Assembly: GCA_900557405.1 (NCBI GenBank)
Contig: USSF01000050.1
Span: 1-16,640 of the forward strand
Length of the DNA stretch: 16,640 nucleotides
Reading direction: 5' to 3'
Source: an uncultured Prevotella sp.
GTDB lineage: Bacteria > Bacteroidota > Bacteroidia > Bacteroidales > Bacteroidaceae
The notes under the pieces are model-generated. The model ran no database searches and had not been told where the DNA came from. It saw only the letters and a list, made by a program, of their open reading frames with translations. Below, in pieces: positions 1-6,792 of the stretch (its first letter is position 1; the number at the start of each line of letters is the position of its first letter). The position numbers were made by a program, and so were the translations under genes.

Positions 1-37
1 TCATTTGTTGTCGATATTAATCGTTGTTTATCACGAC

Positions 38-1450
38 TTATTTTCCGATGCAGAAGTGTTTGAAGATATTCCCCAATACTTCGTCGGTCTGTATTTCTCC
101 GCCGGTGATTTCTCCGAGATGGTAGAGGCAGCTGCGGAGGTCCTGGCTGATGAGGTCTGACGGGAGGCCGGAGGCGAGTCCGCTGATGACGCGGTGGATG
201 TCGGCGAGAGCAGACTGTAGGGCCGAGAGGTGACGCAGGTTGCTTATTATTACACCGTCGGTTGCTGTGTCTACTCCCGAACATGAACAGAGCAGAGACC
301 GTAGCTTGTCTGTTCCGTCTCCTGTTTTGGCGGAAATGTGTATCTGTTTGATGTTTAGGTGGTTGTATGTACTGCTTGAATCGATGGTTGAAGAGGATGC
401 TGCGGCTGTTATGTCCGACTTGTTGACGACTACGATTACTGTCTTTCCCTCGCATAGTGGGAGGATCTTGGGGGCCAGGTCTGTATATTGGTCCGTCGGG
501 GCTGTGGGGTCTATGACCATGAGAATGATGTCGGCCTGGCTGATTTTCTTCATCGTGCGTTCGATGCCGATGCTCTCTATGCGGTCATGTGTGTCGCGTA
601 TTCCCGCTGTGTCAATGAATCTGAAGCTTATTCCGCCGATTTCCGTCGTGTCTTCTATAGTGTCGCGCGTGGTGCCGTGGATGTCGCTCACAATGGCGCG
701 CTCCTCGCCCAGGAGTAGGTTGAGAAGTGTGGACTTGCCGGCATTTGTTTCGCCTACTATTGCTACAGGCACGCCGTTCTTGATGGCGTTGCCAACCCTG
801 AACGAATCGCTCAGTTGCATGATTGTGTCGCTGATCTTGGCTGCCACGGTGGAGAGCTCGCCCCGGTCTGCGAATTCCAGTTCCTCATGGTCGGAGAAAT
901 CGAGTTCCAGTTCCATGAGCGAGGTGAGGTGGAGCAGCTCACTGCGTAGCCGGGCCAGTTCGCTGCTGAATCCTCCCCTCATCTGGTTCATGGCAATCCT
1001 GTGGGCTGCGGTAGAGTCTGCGGCGATGAGGTCGGCCACTGCCTCGGCCTGGGACAGGTCCATCTTTCCGTTGAGAAATGCGCGCTGGGTGTATTCTCCT
1101 GGTCCTGCGGCTCTGCATCCTGCGCTGATCAGCAGTTGCATTATGCGTTGCATGATGTATCTGGAACCGTGGCAGGATATTTCCACGGAGTCCTCGCCCG
1201 TATATGAATGTGGGGCGCGGAATATGCTGACGAGCACTTCGTCTACTATTTCGTTGCCGTTTTCTGCGTCTATTATATTGCCGAAGGTGAGTGTGTAGGC
1301 TTTTCTTTCTGTCAGTGGACTTTGGTCTTTGCCCTTTGGCTGAAAGATTCTGTCGGCAATGCGTATCGAGTCGTTTCCAGACACTCTGATTATGCCTATA
1401 GCCCCGCCTGGGGCGGTTGCAATGGCACAAATTGTATTCTTTAAATTCAT
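38..1450 (-). CDS. mnmE: tRNA uridine-5-carboxymethylaminomethyl(34) synthesis GTPase MnmE
   Basis: MnmE works with MnmG to install the (carboxymethyl)aminomethyl group on wobble U34 of several tRNAs, in the cytosol. The 470-aa product has the N-terminal folate-binding domain (1-120, with HSYTGED at 81-87), a helical domain, and an inserted Ras-like G domain. The G domain shows G1 GETNAGKST (233-241), G2 GTTRDT (259-264), G3 DTAG (280-283) and G4 NKSD (343-346). The protein ends in the family's C-terminal CIGK tetrapeptide (467-470), whose Cys is needed for activity, so the gene is intact. I chose the ATG at 1450: an in-frame TTG at 1471 would add 7 residues but lies inside the predicted -7 box of this gene. 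The next gene diverges from it. Length and motifs match the family closely. Confidence 0.97.
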   Translation of the reverse strand: MNLKNTICAIATAPGGAIGIIRVSGNDSIRIADRIFQPKGKDQSPLTERKAYTLTFGNIIDAENGNEIVDEVLVSIFRAPHSYTGEDSVEISCHGSRYIMQRIMQLLISAGCRAAGPGEYTQRAFLNGKMDLSQAEAVADLIAADSTAAHRIAMNQMRGGFSSELARLRSELLHLTSLMELELDFSDHEELEFADRGELSTVAAKISDTIMQLSDSFRVGNAIKNGVPVAIVGETNAGKSTLLNLLLGEERAIVSDIHGTTRDTIEDTTEIGGISFRFIDTAGIRDTHDRIESIGIERTMKKISQADIILMVIDPTAPTDQYTDLAPKILPLCEGKTVIVVVNKSDITAAASSSTIDSSSTYNHLNIKQIHISAKTGDGTDKLRSLLCSCSGVDTATDGVIISNLRHLSALQSALADIHRVISGLASGLPSDLISQDLRSCLYHLGEITGGEIQTDEVLGNIFKHFCIGK

Positions 1451-1464
1451 TTTTCTGATATTTA

Positions 1465-1496
1465 TCTGCAAATGTACGCTTTTTTATTTAATTTTG
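1465..1496 (+). promoter_or_regulatory. Predicted promoter of the ATP-grasp-like gene
   Basis: The -7 box TAATTTTG (1489-1496) lies 20 bp after TCTG (1465-1468), one mismatch from the -33 TTTG. Transcription would start near 1503, ahead of the ATG at 1541. The box positions are a mirror image of those of the mnmE promoter on the other strand. Confidence 0.5.
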
Positions 1497-1500
1497 CACA
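1469..1500 (-). promoter_or_regulatory. Predicted mnmE promoter
   Basis: On the minus strand TACATTTG (1476-1469) fits the Bacteroidetes -7 consensus TAnnTTTG. Exactly 20 bp upstream is TGTG (1500-1497), one mismatch from the -33 TTTG. Transcription would start near 1462, giving a leader of only about 12 nt before the ATG at 1450. It interlocks with the oppositely oriented promoter at 1465-1496. Confidence 0.55.
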
Positions 1501-1540
1501 GAAAATTAATCAGTAATGCGCAACGCCAACAAATCAAGGT

Positions 1541-2662
1541 ATGAAAAGTTGCGCCCAATCAATAAAGAAAAGAGAAGTGAAACTACATGTTTTCAATCCG
1601 GAACACGACATTGCGCTTGCCTATGACAAACCGCACATCATGGTGCCACACGTGGCACAGGAACTGAGGATGGCTTTGGGCTGGCTGCCCGCCATCTGGG
1701 CGGAAGACGGGGACTGCGTGCTTGTGGATGACATCAGATTTGCGCTGAAGGCAGTCGCACCATTCGGGAATATTGCGGCTGACGTGTTGTTCGTCGGCAG
1801 GGAAGACCTGTCTTCGCTCCCCATCGACACGGTGGAGCCGTGGGGATGGGACAGGCGTATCAGGGCGGAGTTCGCTGAAAGTGGCATTGACGAGCGCCTG
1901 CTGCCGTCGGATGCACAGCTTGCAGACATCCGCATGCTTTCCGGCAGGGAGCACACTGCGGGTATGCTGGAAAGGCTCCGGCTGGGGCTTGAGAACGTTA
2001 CCTGTGGCGAGGCATTCCGCTGCGTGGACATGAACGAGGTGGAGGAGTGTATAGGAAGGCATCCTGCCGTGGTGGTCAAGGCGCCTTGGAGTTCGTCAGG
2101 ACGCGGCATCCGCTATGTCAATGTGGAATGCGACGAGGCAAAGCGGGCGTGGATATTGAAGATGATAGAGAAGCAGGGATATGTTATGGTGGAACCGCGC
2201 TATAACCGTATGGCCGATTTTGCGGCGGAGTTTTATGCTCATGATTCGGGCAGGGTGGAGTTTGAAGGCATCTCCGTGTTCCATACGCAGAATGGAAAAT
2301 ACACGGGAAATGTAATTGCCGACGAGGAGGAGAAGCGCTTCAGGCTCGCCAGATATGTGGACACGGATCTGCTTGATGTCATCATCGGACGCATTGAGGG
2401 AATCATGCCGGAACTGCTCCGGGGGCGGTATACGGGTCCGTTCGGTGTGGATATGATGGCCGTCGCCGATATGCCTTCGGGCAGACTGAAGCTGCATCCC
2501 TGTGTGGAGATTAATCTAAGGCGCACGATGGGGCATGTGGCGCTCAGTCTGGCGGAAAAGGACTTTGAGTTTGCAAGCATGATGAGCATCAGGCACAAGG
2601 TGGACTATCAGCTTTGTATCGAAAGGATTGAAGGAAAATTTGTAAATGTGATTTATAGATAA
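1541..2662 (+). CDS. ATP-grasp-like protein of unknown substrate
   Basis: I do not recognise a named function. The 373-aa product has ATP-grasp features: a lysine before a serine/glycine-rich loop (VVVKAPWSSSGRG, 177-189), an acidic site in GPFGVDMM (299-306) and a late VEINLRRTMGH segment (322-332). The E-x-N-x-R arrangement there is the usual Mg-ATP ligand pattern of the fold, so an ATP-dependent carboxylate-amine or similar ligation is inferred. There is no signal peptide, so it should be cytosolic. The start is uncertain: the first 12 residues (MKSCAQSIKKRE) look like a non-conserved extension, and a GTG at 1577 would give a product beginning MKLHVFNPEHD, which reads more like a family N-terminus. 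The GH43 gene starts 35 bp downstream with no visible promoter, so the two may share a transcript. Confidence 0.85.
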   Translation: MKSCAQSIKKREVKLHVFNPEHDIALAYDKPHIMVPHVAQELRMALGWLPAIWAEDGDCVLVDDIRFALKAVAPFGNIAADVLFVGREDLSSLPIDTVEPWGWDRRIRAEFAESGIDERLLPSDAQLADIRMLSGREHTAGMLERLRLGLENVTCGEAFRCVDMNEVEECIGRHPAVVVKAPWSSSGRGIRYVNVECDEAKRAWILKMIEKQGYVMVEPRYNRMADFAAEFYAHDSGRVEFEGISVFHTQNGKYTGNVIADEEEKRFRLARYVDTDLLDVIIGRIEGIMPELLRGRYTGPFGVDMMAVADMPSGRLKLHPCVEINLRRTMGHVALSLAEKDFEFASMMSIRHKVDYQLCIERIEGKFVNVIYR

Positions 2663-2697
2663 TTCATTATTGAAAATCAAATAAAATAAACTACTAA

Positions 2698-4344
2698 ATG
2701 AACAAAAAACTATTGATTTCGGCCTTATTGGCCTTGCCTCTCGCCGTATCGGCACAGTACAGGTCGAAGGTGTGGTGTCCGGACAACGGTAACGGCACAT
2801 ACACAAACCCCGTGATAGACGCAGACTACAGCGATCCGGATGCATGTGCAGTGGGCGAAGACTACTACCTCACCGCAAGTTCCTTCAACTGCATCCCCGG
2901 ACTGCCTGTGCTCCATTCAAAAGATATGGTGAACTGGAAGATTATCGGCCATGCCGTGAAGGAACTTGAGCCGAAGGAGGTGTTCGACAAACCGTCCCAT
3001 GGCAACGGAATCTGGGCGCCCTCAATCCGCCATCACAACGGCGAGTTCTACATCTATTGGGGTGACCCCGACTATGGAGTGTTCATGGTGAAGGCAAAAG
3101 ACCCCGCAGGCGAGTGGTCCAAGCCTCTTTGTGTAATTCCCGGCAAGGGAATCATCGACACGACTCCCCTCTGGGATGAGGATGGACGCTGCTATCTGGT
3201 AAACGCCTATGCCAACAGCCGCTCGCGTTTTGCATCGATAATCGCTGTGCGTGAGATGTCGGCAGACGGAACGAAGGCAATCGGCAACCCTGTGATAATA
3301 TACGACGGCAACGGAAAGGAAAGCCGCACATGTGAGGGTCCTAAAATCTACAAGCGCGACGGATGGTACTGGGTGATGTTCCCCGCAGGAGGAGTGCCCA
3401 CGGGCTTCCAGGTGGCAATGCGCTCGAAGAATATCTATGGACCATATGAAAGCAAGGTTGTGCTGGCGCAGGGCAAGACGAAGGTGAACGGCCCTCATCA
3501 GGGAGCATGGGTGCATACGAAGTTCGGTGAAGACTGGTTCCTGCATTTCCAGGACAAAGAGGCTTACGGCCGTGTGGTGCATCTGCAGCCCGTGACATGG
3601 AAGGACAACTGGCCTGTGATGGGCATAGACAAGGACGGCGACTACTGCGGCGAGCCTGTCACCACATACCGCAAGCCGAAGACGGCGGGCAAGGTGGAGA
3701 TAGAGAATCCTGCCGAGAGTGACGAGTTCAACGAACCGAAGCTCGGACTGCAATGGCAGTGGCACGCCAACTACGACCAGACTTTCGGTATGCCGACGGC
3801 CTTCGGCACGATGCGTATATATACTCACAAGCTTGAGGAAAACGCCCAGAGTCTTTGGAATGTGCCCAACCTGCTTCTGCAGAAAACACCTGCGGACAAG
3901 TTCACCGCCACGGCTAAGCTGCGCTTCACGTCGAAGGACCAGAACCAGAGCGGAGGTGTCATAATGCAGGGACTTGATTATTCTGCCCTTGTCGTGAAGA
4001 GAGTGGGGGATGAGTTCCAGTTGCAGCAGCTTGTCTGCAAGAATGCCGACAAGGGGAAGGCACAGCAGACAGAAGTCCTCGCTACTCTGAAGCCTACTGA
4101 GGTGGACAAGATAGACTATCAGCCCGGCACACATATTGACATCTACATGAGGATGACAGTGGCCGACAGCCAGTGTCAGTTTGCCTACAGTCTCGATGGC
4201 AGGAAGTTTACCAAAGTAGGTAAGCAGTTCAAGATGCGCGAAGGTAAGTGGATAGGAGCCAAGATTGGTTTTGCAGCCTTCGAGCCGGCAGGAAAGACCA
4301 ATCGCGGTTGGATAGACGCTGATTGGTTCAGGGTGACGAAATGA
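2698..4344 (+). CDS. Secreted glycoside hydrolase family 43 protein (beta-xylosidase / arabinofuranosidase type)
   Basis: A 548-aa exported glycosidase expected to release xylose or arabinose from plant polysaccharide fragments. Residues 1-20 are a Sec signal peptide ending AVSAQ, without a lipobox cysteine, so it is probably periplasmic. The five-bladed propeller carries the GH43 triad: catalytic base Asp46 in YSDPD, pKa modulator Asp154 in GIIDTTPLWDEDG, and acid Glu213 in CEGPKIY. His267 in GPHQGAWV is the usual metal-site histidine. From about 340 (SDEFNEPKLGLQWQW) a C-terminal concanavalin-like beta-sandwich runs to the end, an arrangement typical of beta-xylosidase-like GH43 enzymes. 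No SusC/SusD pair, sensor or second glycosidase is nearby, which is unusual for Bacteroidales GH43 genes, many of which sit in polysaccharide utilisation loci. The exact substrate cannot be read from sequence. Confidence 0.93.
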   Translation: MNKKLLISALLALPLAVSAQYRSKVWCPDNGNGTYTNPVIDADYSDPDACAVGEDYYLTASSFNCIPGLPVLHSKDMVNWKIIGHAVKELEPKEVFDKPSHGNGIWAPSIRHHNGEFYIYWGDPDYGVFMVKAKDPAGEWSKPLCVIPGKGIIDTTPLWDEDGRCYLVNAYANSRSRFASIIAVREMSADGTKAIGNPVIIYDGNGKESRTCEGPKIYKRDGWYWVMFPAGGVPTGFQVAMRSKNIYGPYESKVVLAQGKTKVNGPHQGAWVHTKFGEDWFLHFQDKEAYGRVVHLQPVTWKDNWPVMGIDKDGDYCGEPVTTYRKPKTAGKVEIENPAESDEFNEPKLGLQWQWHANYDQTFGMPTAFGTMRIYTHKLEENAQSLWNVPNLLLQKTPADKFTATAKLRFTSKDQNQSGGVIMQGLDYSALVVKRVGDEFQLQQLVCKNADKGKAQQTEVLATLKPTEVDKIDYQPGTHIDIYMRMTVADSQCQFAYSLDGRKFTKVGKQFKMREGKWIGAKIGFAAFEPAGKTNRGWIDADWFRVTK

Positions 4345-4416
4345 TAATGTCCATCCTCATGATGCATTGCCCCCTGTAGCTTATACAGAAGCAATGGCTC
4401 AGTACATACAGACAAG

Positions 4417-4455
4417 TTGCCATCCGGATTTTTTTCGGGTGGCAATTTGTTTTTT
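4417..4455 (+). terminator. Strong intrinsic terminator after the GH43 gene
   Basis: A 10-bp stem (4417-4426 with 4436-4445, one G-U pair) encloses a U-rich 9-nt loop. It is followed by TTTGTTTTTT. It closes the ATP-grasp/GH43 unit and separates it from the aminotransferase promoter about 40 bp on. Confidence 0.8.
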
Positions 4456-4496
4456 CGGGATTTCTTGTTGCGACGTTTATTTTTTTGATGAAAAGC

Positions 4497-4527
4497 TTGA
4501 CATATAAATACATTTGTCTTATCTTTG
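4497..4527 (+). promoter_or_regulatory. Predicted promoter of the aminotransferase leader
   Basis: TTG (4497-4499), a 20-bp spacer and TATCTTTG (4520-4527) match the Bacteroidetes consensus. Transcription would start near 4533, some 270 nt before the aminotransferase ATG. The -7 box lies in the 19-bp near-palindrome TTATCTTTGCAAATGATAA (4519-4537). Confidence 0.65.
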
Positions 4528-4537
4528 CAAATGATAA
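4519..4537. promoter_or_regulatory. Candidate operator over the -7 box and start site
   Basis: TTATCTTTGCAAATGATAA has TTATC/GATAA inverted ends. It matches 17 of 19 bases with the palindrome at 7562-7580 in front of the alcohol dehydrogenase. The left 11 bases partly reflect the -7 consensus; the right-hand GATAA end is what the promoter does not explain. Confidence 0.3.
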
Positions 4538-4540
4538 ACG

Positions 4541-4594
4541 GCACTCCGCAAGGGTCTGTTTCCGGAATTCGTTCCGGGGATGTCTTTGGGGTGC
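4541..4594 (+). ncRNA. Structured 5' leader element upstream of the aminotransferase
   Basis: An outer 7-bp stem (4541-4547 with 4588-4594, one G-U pair) closes a 54-nt element. Its inner hairpin is a perfect 6-bp stem CCGGAA/TTCCGG capped by a UUCG loop (4562-4577). The unpaired inner strands (4548-4561 and 4578-4587) could form a few more pairs (AAG with CTT). It begins only about 8 nt after the predicted transcription start. I do not recognise a named riboswitch class. It could be a cis-regulatory RNA or simply a 5' stabilising stem-loop. Confidence 0.45.
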
Positions 4595-4631
4595 ACTTTA
4601 CCTATGACCTATAAATATAATATTGAAAAAC

Positions 4632-4739
4632 ATGGAATTTATGAAAACACAATCTGCTGCAAACTGCTGTTCCGGGCATCCGGAGCCAAGTGTGCCAGGG
4701 ACTCAGCATGGCTTTGTACCAATGGCATCAGACTTCTGA
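4632..4739 (+). CDS. Candidate 35-codon leader small ORF
   Basis: An ATG-started frame of 35 codons ends in TGA at 4737-4739. Its product has a Cys-Cys pair and a proline/glycine/histidine-rich middle (NCCSGHPEPSVPG, 11-23) and ends VPMASDF. It lies in the leader between the structured element and the aminotransferase, which starts 62 bp after its stop. The ORF is clearly richer in G+C than the A/T-rich sequence on either side, and the change coincides with its ends. It could be a regulatory leader peptide or a small protein in its own right. A hairpin TCCGG-GCAT-CCGGA (4671-4684) lies inside it. I cannot name a family. Confidence 0.42.
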   Translation: MEFMKTQSAANCCSGHPEPSVPGTQHGFVPMASDF

Positions 4740-4801
4740 TTGACTGTGTTACATGAACATTTTTTCGATTGGTGACAATAAAACAACTAATAAGATAAAA
4801 A

Positions 4802-6004
4802 ATGAAAAAAGTTTCAGTACGCGGACAAGAGATGCCTGAATCTCCTATCAGCAAGCTTGTTCCACTCGCTGCCGCAGCAAAGGAAAGAGGAACCAAAGTC
4901 TATCATCTGAACATCGGACAGCCGGACCTGCCCACTCCAAAGGTTGGACTCGACGCTTTGAAGAACATCGACAGGAAGCTTCTGGAATATTCCACTCCGG
5001 AGGGCTATCTGAGCTACAGAAAGAAACTCGTGGACTACTACAGGAAGTTCAACATCAACGTGGAAGCTGACGACATCGTCATTACTTGCGGAGGCAGTGA
5101 GGCTGTGCAGATAGCCTTTATGGCTTGTCTGGACCCGGGCGACGAGATTATTCTGACCGAACCCCTCTATGCCAACTACCTGGGCTTCGCCATTCCTGCC
5201 GGAATAAAGGTGCGCACCATCACTACAAAGATTGAGGACGGATTCGCCCTGCCTGCCGTGGAGAAGTTTGAGGAGCTTATCAACGAGAGGACAAAGGCAA
5301 TACTCATCTGCAACCCCAACAACCCTACCGGTAGCCTTTACACTCCGGAGGAGATGACGCAGATTAGGGACATGGTGAAGAAGCACGACCTGCTGCTCTT
5401 CTCCGACGAGGTGTACCGCGAGTTCGTCTATACCGAGAACCCTTACATCAGCGCCGGCAGCCTTGAGGGAATAGAGCAGAACGTGGTGATTCTCGACTCC
5501 GTGAGCAAGAGATACAGCGAGTGTGGAGTGAGAATAGGTGCTCTCGTGACGAAGAACAAGGAGATTAGAGACACAGCCATAAAGTTCTGTCAGGCACGCG
5601 TCTCCCCGCCACTCGTAGGACAGATAGTAGCCGAGGCTTCGGTTGACACGCCGGAGGAATATTTCCGCGAGGTGTACGACGAATACGTGGAAAGGCGCAA
5701 CTGTCTCATCAACGGACTGAACGATATCCCCGGCGTCTTCTCTCCTACTCCGATGGGAGCTTTCTATACCGTGGCGAAGCTGCCGGTGGACGATAGCGAC
5801 AAGTTCTGCAGCTGGTGCCTGGAGAAGTTCAGCTATGAGAACGAGACCGTGATGATGGCTCCTGCAAGCGGATTCTACATCACTCCCGGAGCCGGACACA
5901 ACCAGGTCAGAATAGCCTATGTGCTGAAGAAGGAAGATTTGGAAAGGGCGCTGATAGTGCTGAGAAAGGCTCTTGAGGCTTATCCGGGAAGAGTGGACGA
6001 GTAA
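4802..6004 (+). CDS. Class I/II PLP-dependent aminotransferase
   Basis: A 400-aa cytosolic aminotransferase of the aspartate-aminotransferase fold; the amino donor cannot be read from sequence. Visible motifs are the cofactor phosphate loop GGSE (97-100), NPNNPTG (171-177) with Asn174 contacting PLP, SDEVY (201-205) with Asp202 pairing the pyridine nitrogen, Schiff-base Lys236 in DSVSKRYSECGVRIG (232-246), and Arg370 in QVRIAY for the substrate carboxylate. The loop after the lysine has Cys-Gly-Val-Arg where many family members have Thr/Ala-Gly-Trp-Arg, marking a divergent subgroup. The start follows an A-rich leader. It appears to be a single-gene unit: it has its own promoter near 4.5 kb and a hairpin terminator after it. 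Its long leader with a structured element and small ORF suggests post-transcriptional control. Confidence 0.93.
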   Translation: MKKVSVRGQEMPESPISKLVPLAAAAKERGTKVYHLNIGQPDLPTPKVGLDALKNIDRKLLEYSTPEGYLSYRKKLVDYYRKFNINVEADDIVITCGGSEAVQIAFMACLDPGDEIILTEPLYANYLGFAIPAGIKVRTITTKIEDGFALPAVEKFEELINERTKAILICNPNNPTGSLYTPEEMTQIRDMVKKHDLLLFSDEVYREFVYTENPYISAGSLEGIEQNVVILDSVSKRYSECGVRIGALVTKNKEIRDTAIKFCQARVSPPLVGQIVAEASVDTPEEYFREVYDEYVERRNCLINGLNDIPGVFSPTPMGAFYTVAKLPVDDSDKFCSWCLEKFSYENETVMMAPASGFYITPGAGHNQVRIAYVLKKEDLERALIVLRKALEAYPGRVDE

Positions 6005-6025
6005 AAAACGCCATATAAAAAGAAC

Positions 6026-6073
6026 AGACAACCACAAGCAGTCAATATGTTTATGGTTGCCTGTCTTTTTTTA
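6026..6073 (+). terminator. Probable terminator after the aminotransferase
   Basis: AGACA-ACCA (6026-6034) pairs with TGGT and TGTCT (6054-6066), leaving a 4-nt bulge on the right strand. A run of seven or more T residues follows at once. Confidence 0.6.
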
Positions 6074-6119
6074 TTATTCCAAATCGGTCATTGGGTCATG
6101 CAAGCTATAAAAACAAGGA

Positions 6120-6311
6120 ATGAAAACAAAATTACTCGCTTTCATGGCCGGCATCATCTGGTTGTTCATGATTGCTTCCGGCATTCTGCTAAGGAGCTTT
6201 TCTGTTGTGCTGTGCTCATTCATCGCCTCATTCTATGTCGGATTGGGTGCTGCGCTTATGCTGGCTGGTCTGATTTACACGTCCTCTTTTATTTGTCCTA
6301 AGGATTTATAG
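6120..6311 (+). CDS. Small two-helix membrane protein
   Basis: A 63-aa hypothetical protein (MKTKLLAFMAG start) with two hydrophobic stretches, about residues 6-24 and 30-56, separated by a single Arg-Ser turn. It would be a hairpin inner-membrane protein. A purine-rich AACAAGGA precedes the ATG. It lies between the aminotransferase terminator and the lrgA promoter, whose boxes begin at its stop codon, so it would need its own promoter, which I do not see clearly. No family recognised. A longer frame at 6047-6301 overlaps it in another register and looks less protein-like. Confidence 0.5.
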   Translation: MKTKLLAFMAGIIWLFMIASGILLRSFSVVLCSFIASFYVGLGAALMLAGLIYTSSFICPKDL

Positions 6312-6340
6312 TTGTTTGTCGGAAAGTTTTATTACCTTTG
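6311..6340 (+). promoter_or_regulatory. Predicted lrgAB promoter
   Basis: TACCTTTG (6333-6340) fits the -7 box. TTG at 6312-6314 lies 18 bp upstream, slightly short of the usual spacing. Start would be near 6346, about 50 nt before lrgA. Confidence 0.55.
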
Positions 6341-6396
6341 CACTCGTTTTTGAAATGTCAGATTGTATTAGGATAACAAAGAACTGTAAATAAATT

Positions 6397-6792
6397 ATGG
6401 TAAGACAATGTTTCATCCTCTTTGGATGTATGGCGTTGGGCGAACTTGTAGTTGCGCTCACGGGACTGAAACTGCCTTCGAGCATCATTGGTATGCTGTT
6501 GCTTACATTGCTGCTAAAGGCGAAAGTGATAAAACTGGAATGGGTTAGGGGACTTACTGATTTCCTGATAGCAAACCTCGGCTTCTTCTTTGTGCCGCCA
6601 GGGGTTGCCCTTATGTTGCATTTTGATTTGATAAAGGCTGAATTGGTACCTATCCTCGGGGCGACATTGGTGAGTACTGCCCTGGTTCTGCTCGTTACCG
6701 GTCATACGCATCAGGTGGTGACAAAAGGCGAGAGGAAGATAACTAATAAGATTAAGGACAAAATAGAAGAAAGGCACAGAAATCATGATTAA
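6397..6792 (+). CDS. lrgA: CidA/LrgA family membrane protein
   Basis: A 131-aa polytopic inner-membrane protein of the LrgA/CidA (holin-like) family. About four helices are visible (roughly 4-22, 28-41, 55-75 and 84-102), followed by a highly charged cytoplasmic tail from 108 (KGERKITNKIKDKIEER). Family landmarks are LPSSIIGMLLL (26-36) and the GFFFVPPGVALM segment (62-73). LrgA homologues were first described as modulators of murein hydrolase activity and cell lysis; some LrgAB-type pairs in Bacillus and Streptococcus take part in pyruvate uptake. It overlaps lrgB by 8 bp, implying coupled translation and a joint membrane complex. Confidence 0.9.
   Translation: MVRQCFILFGCMALGELVVALTGLKLPSSIIGMLLLTLLLKAKVIKLEWVRGLTDFLIANLGFFFVPPGVALMLHFDLIKAELVPILGATLVSTALVLLVTGHTHQVVTKGERKITNKIKDKIEERHRNHD

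Noticed and set aside
240..1298. 352-codon open frame antisense to mnmE
   Set aside because: It is serine/methionine-rich low-complexity translation opposite an intact, motif-complete mnmE; a codon-bias shadow.
1451..1471. Seven-residue N-terminal extension of MnmE from a TTG start
   Set aside because: The TTG is part of the predicted -7 promoter box and the family N-terminus fits the ATG at 1450.
3022..4134. 370-codon open frame antisense to the GH43 gene
   Set aside because: There is no domain logic, and the GH43 frame has all catalytic residues.
4814..6037. 407-codon open frame antisense to the aminotransferase
   Set aside because: It covers nearly the whole confident aminotransferase gene in the opposite strand, shows no recognisable domain, and is a shadow of its codon bias.
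6047..6301. 84-codon frame overlapping the small membrane protein
   Set aside because: It starts inside the terminator of the aminotransferase and its translation lacks the clean two-helix pattern of the 6120 frame.
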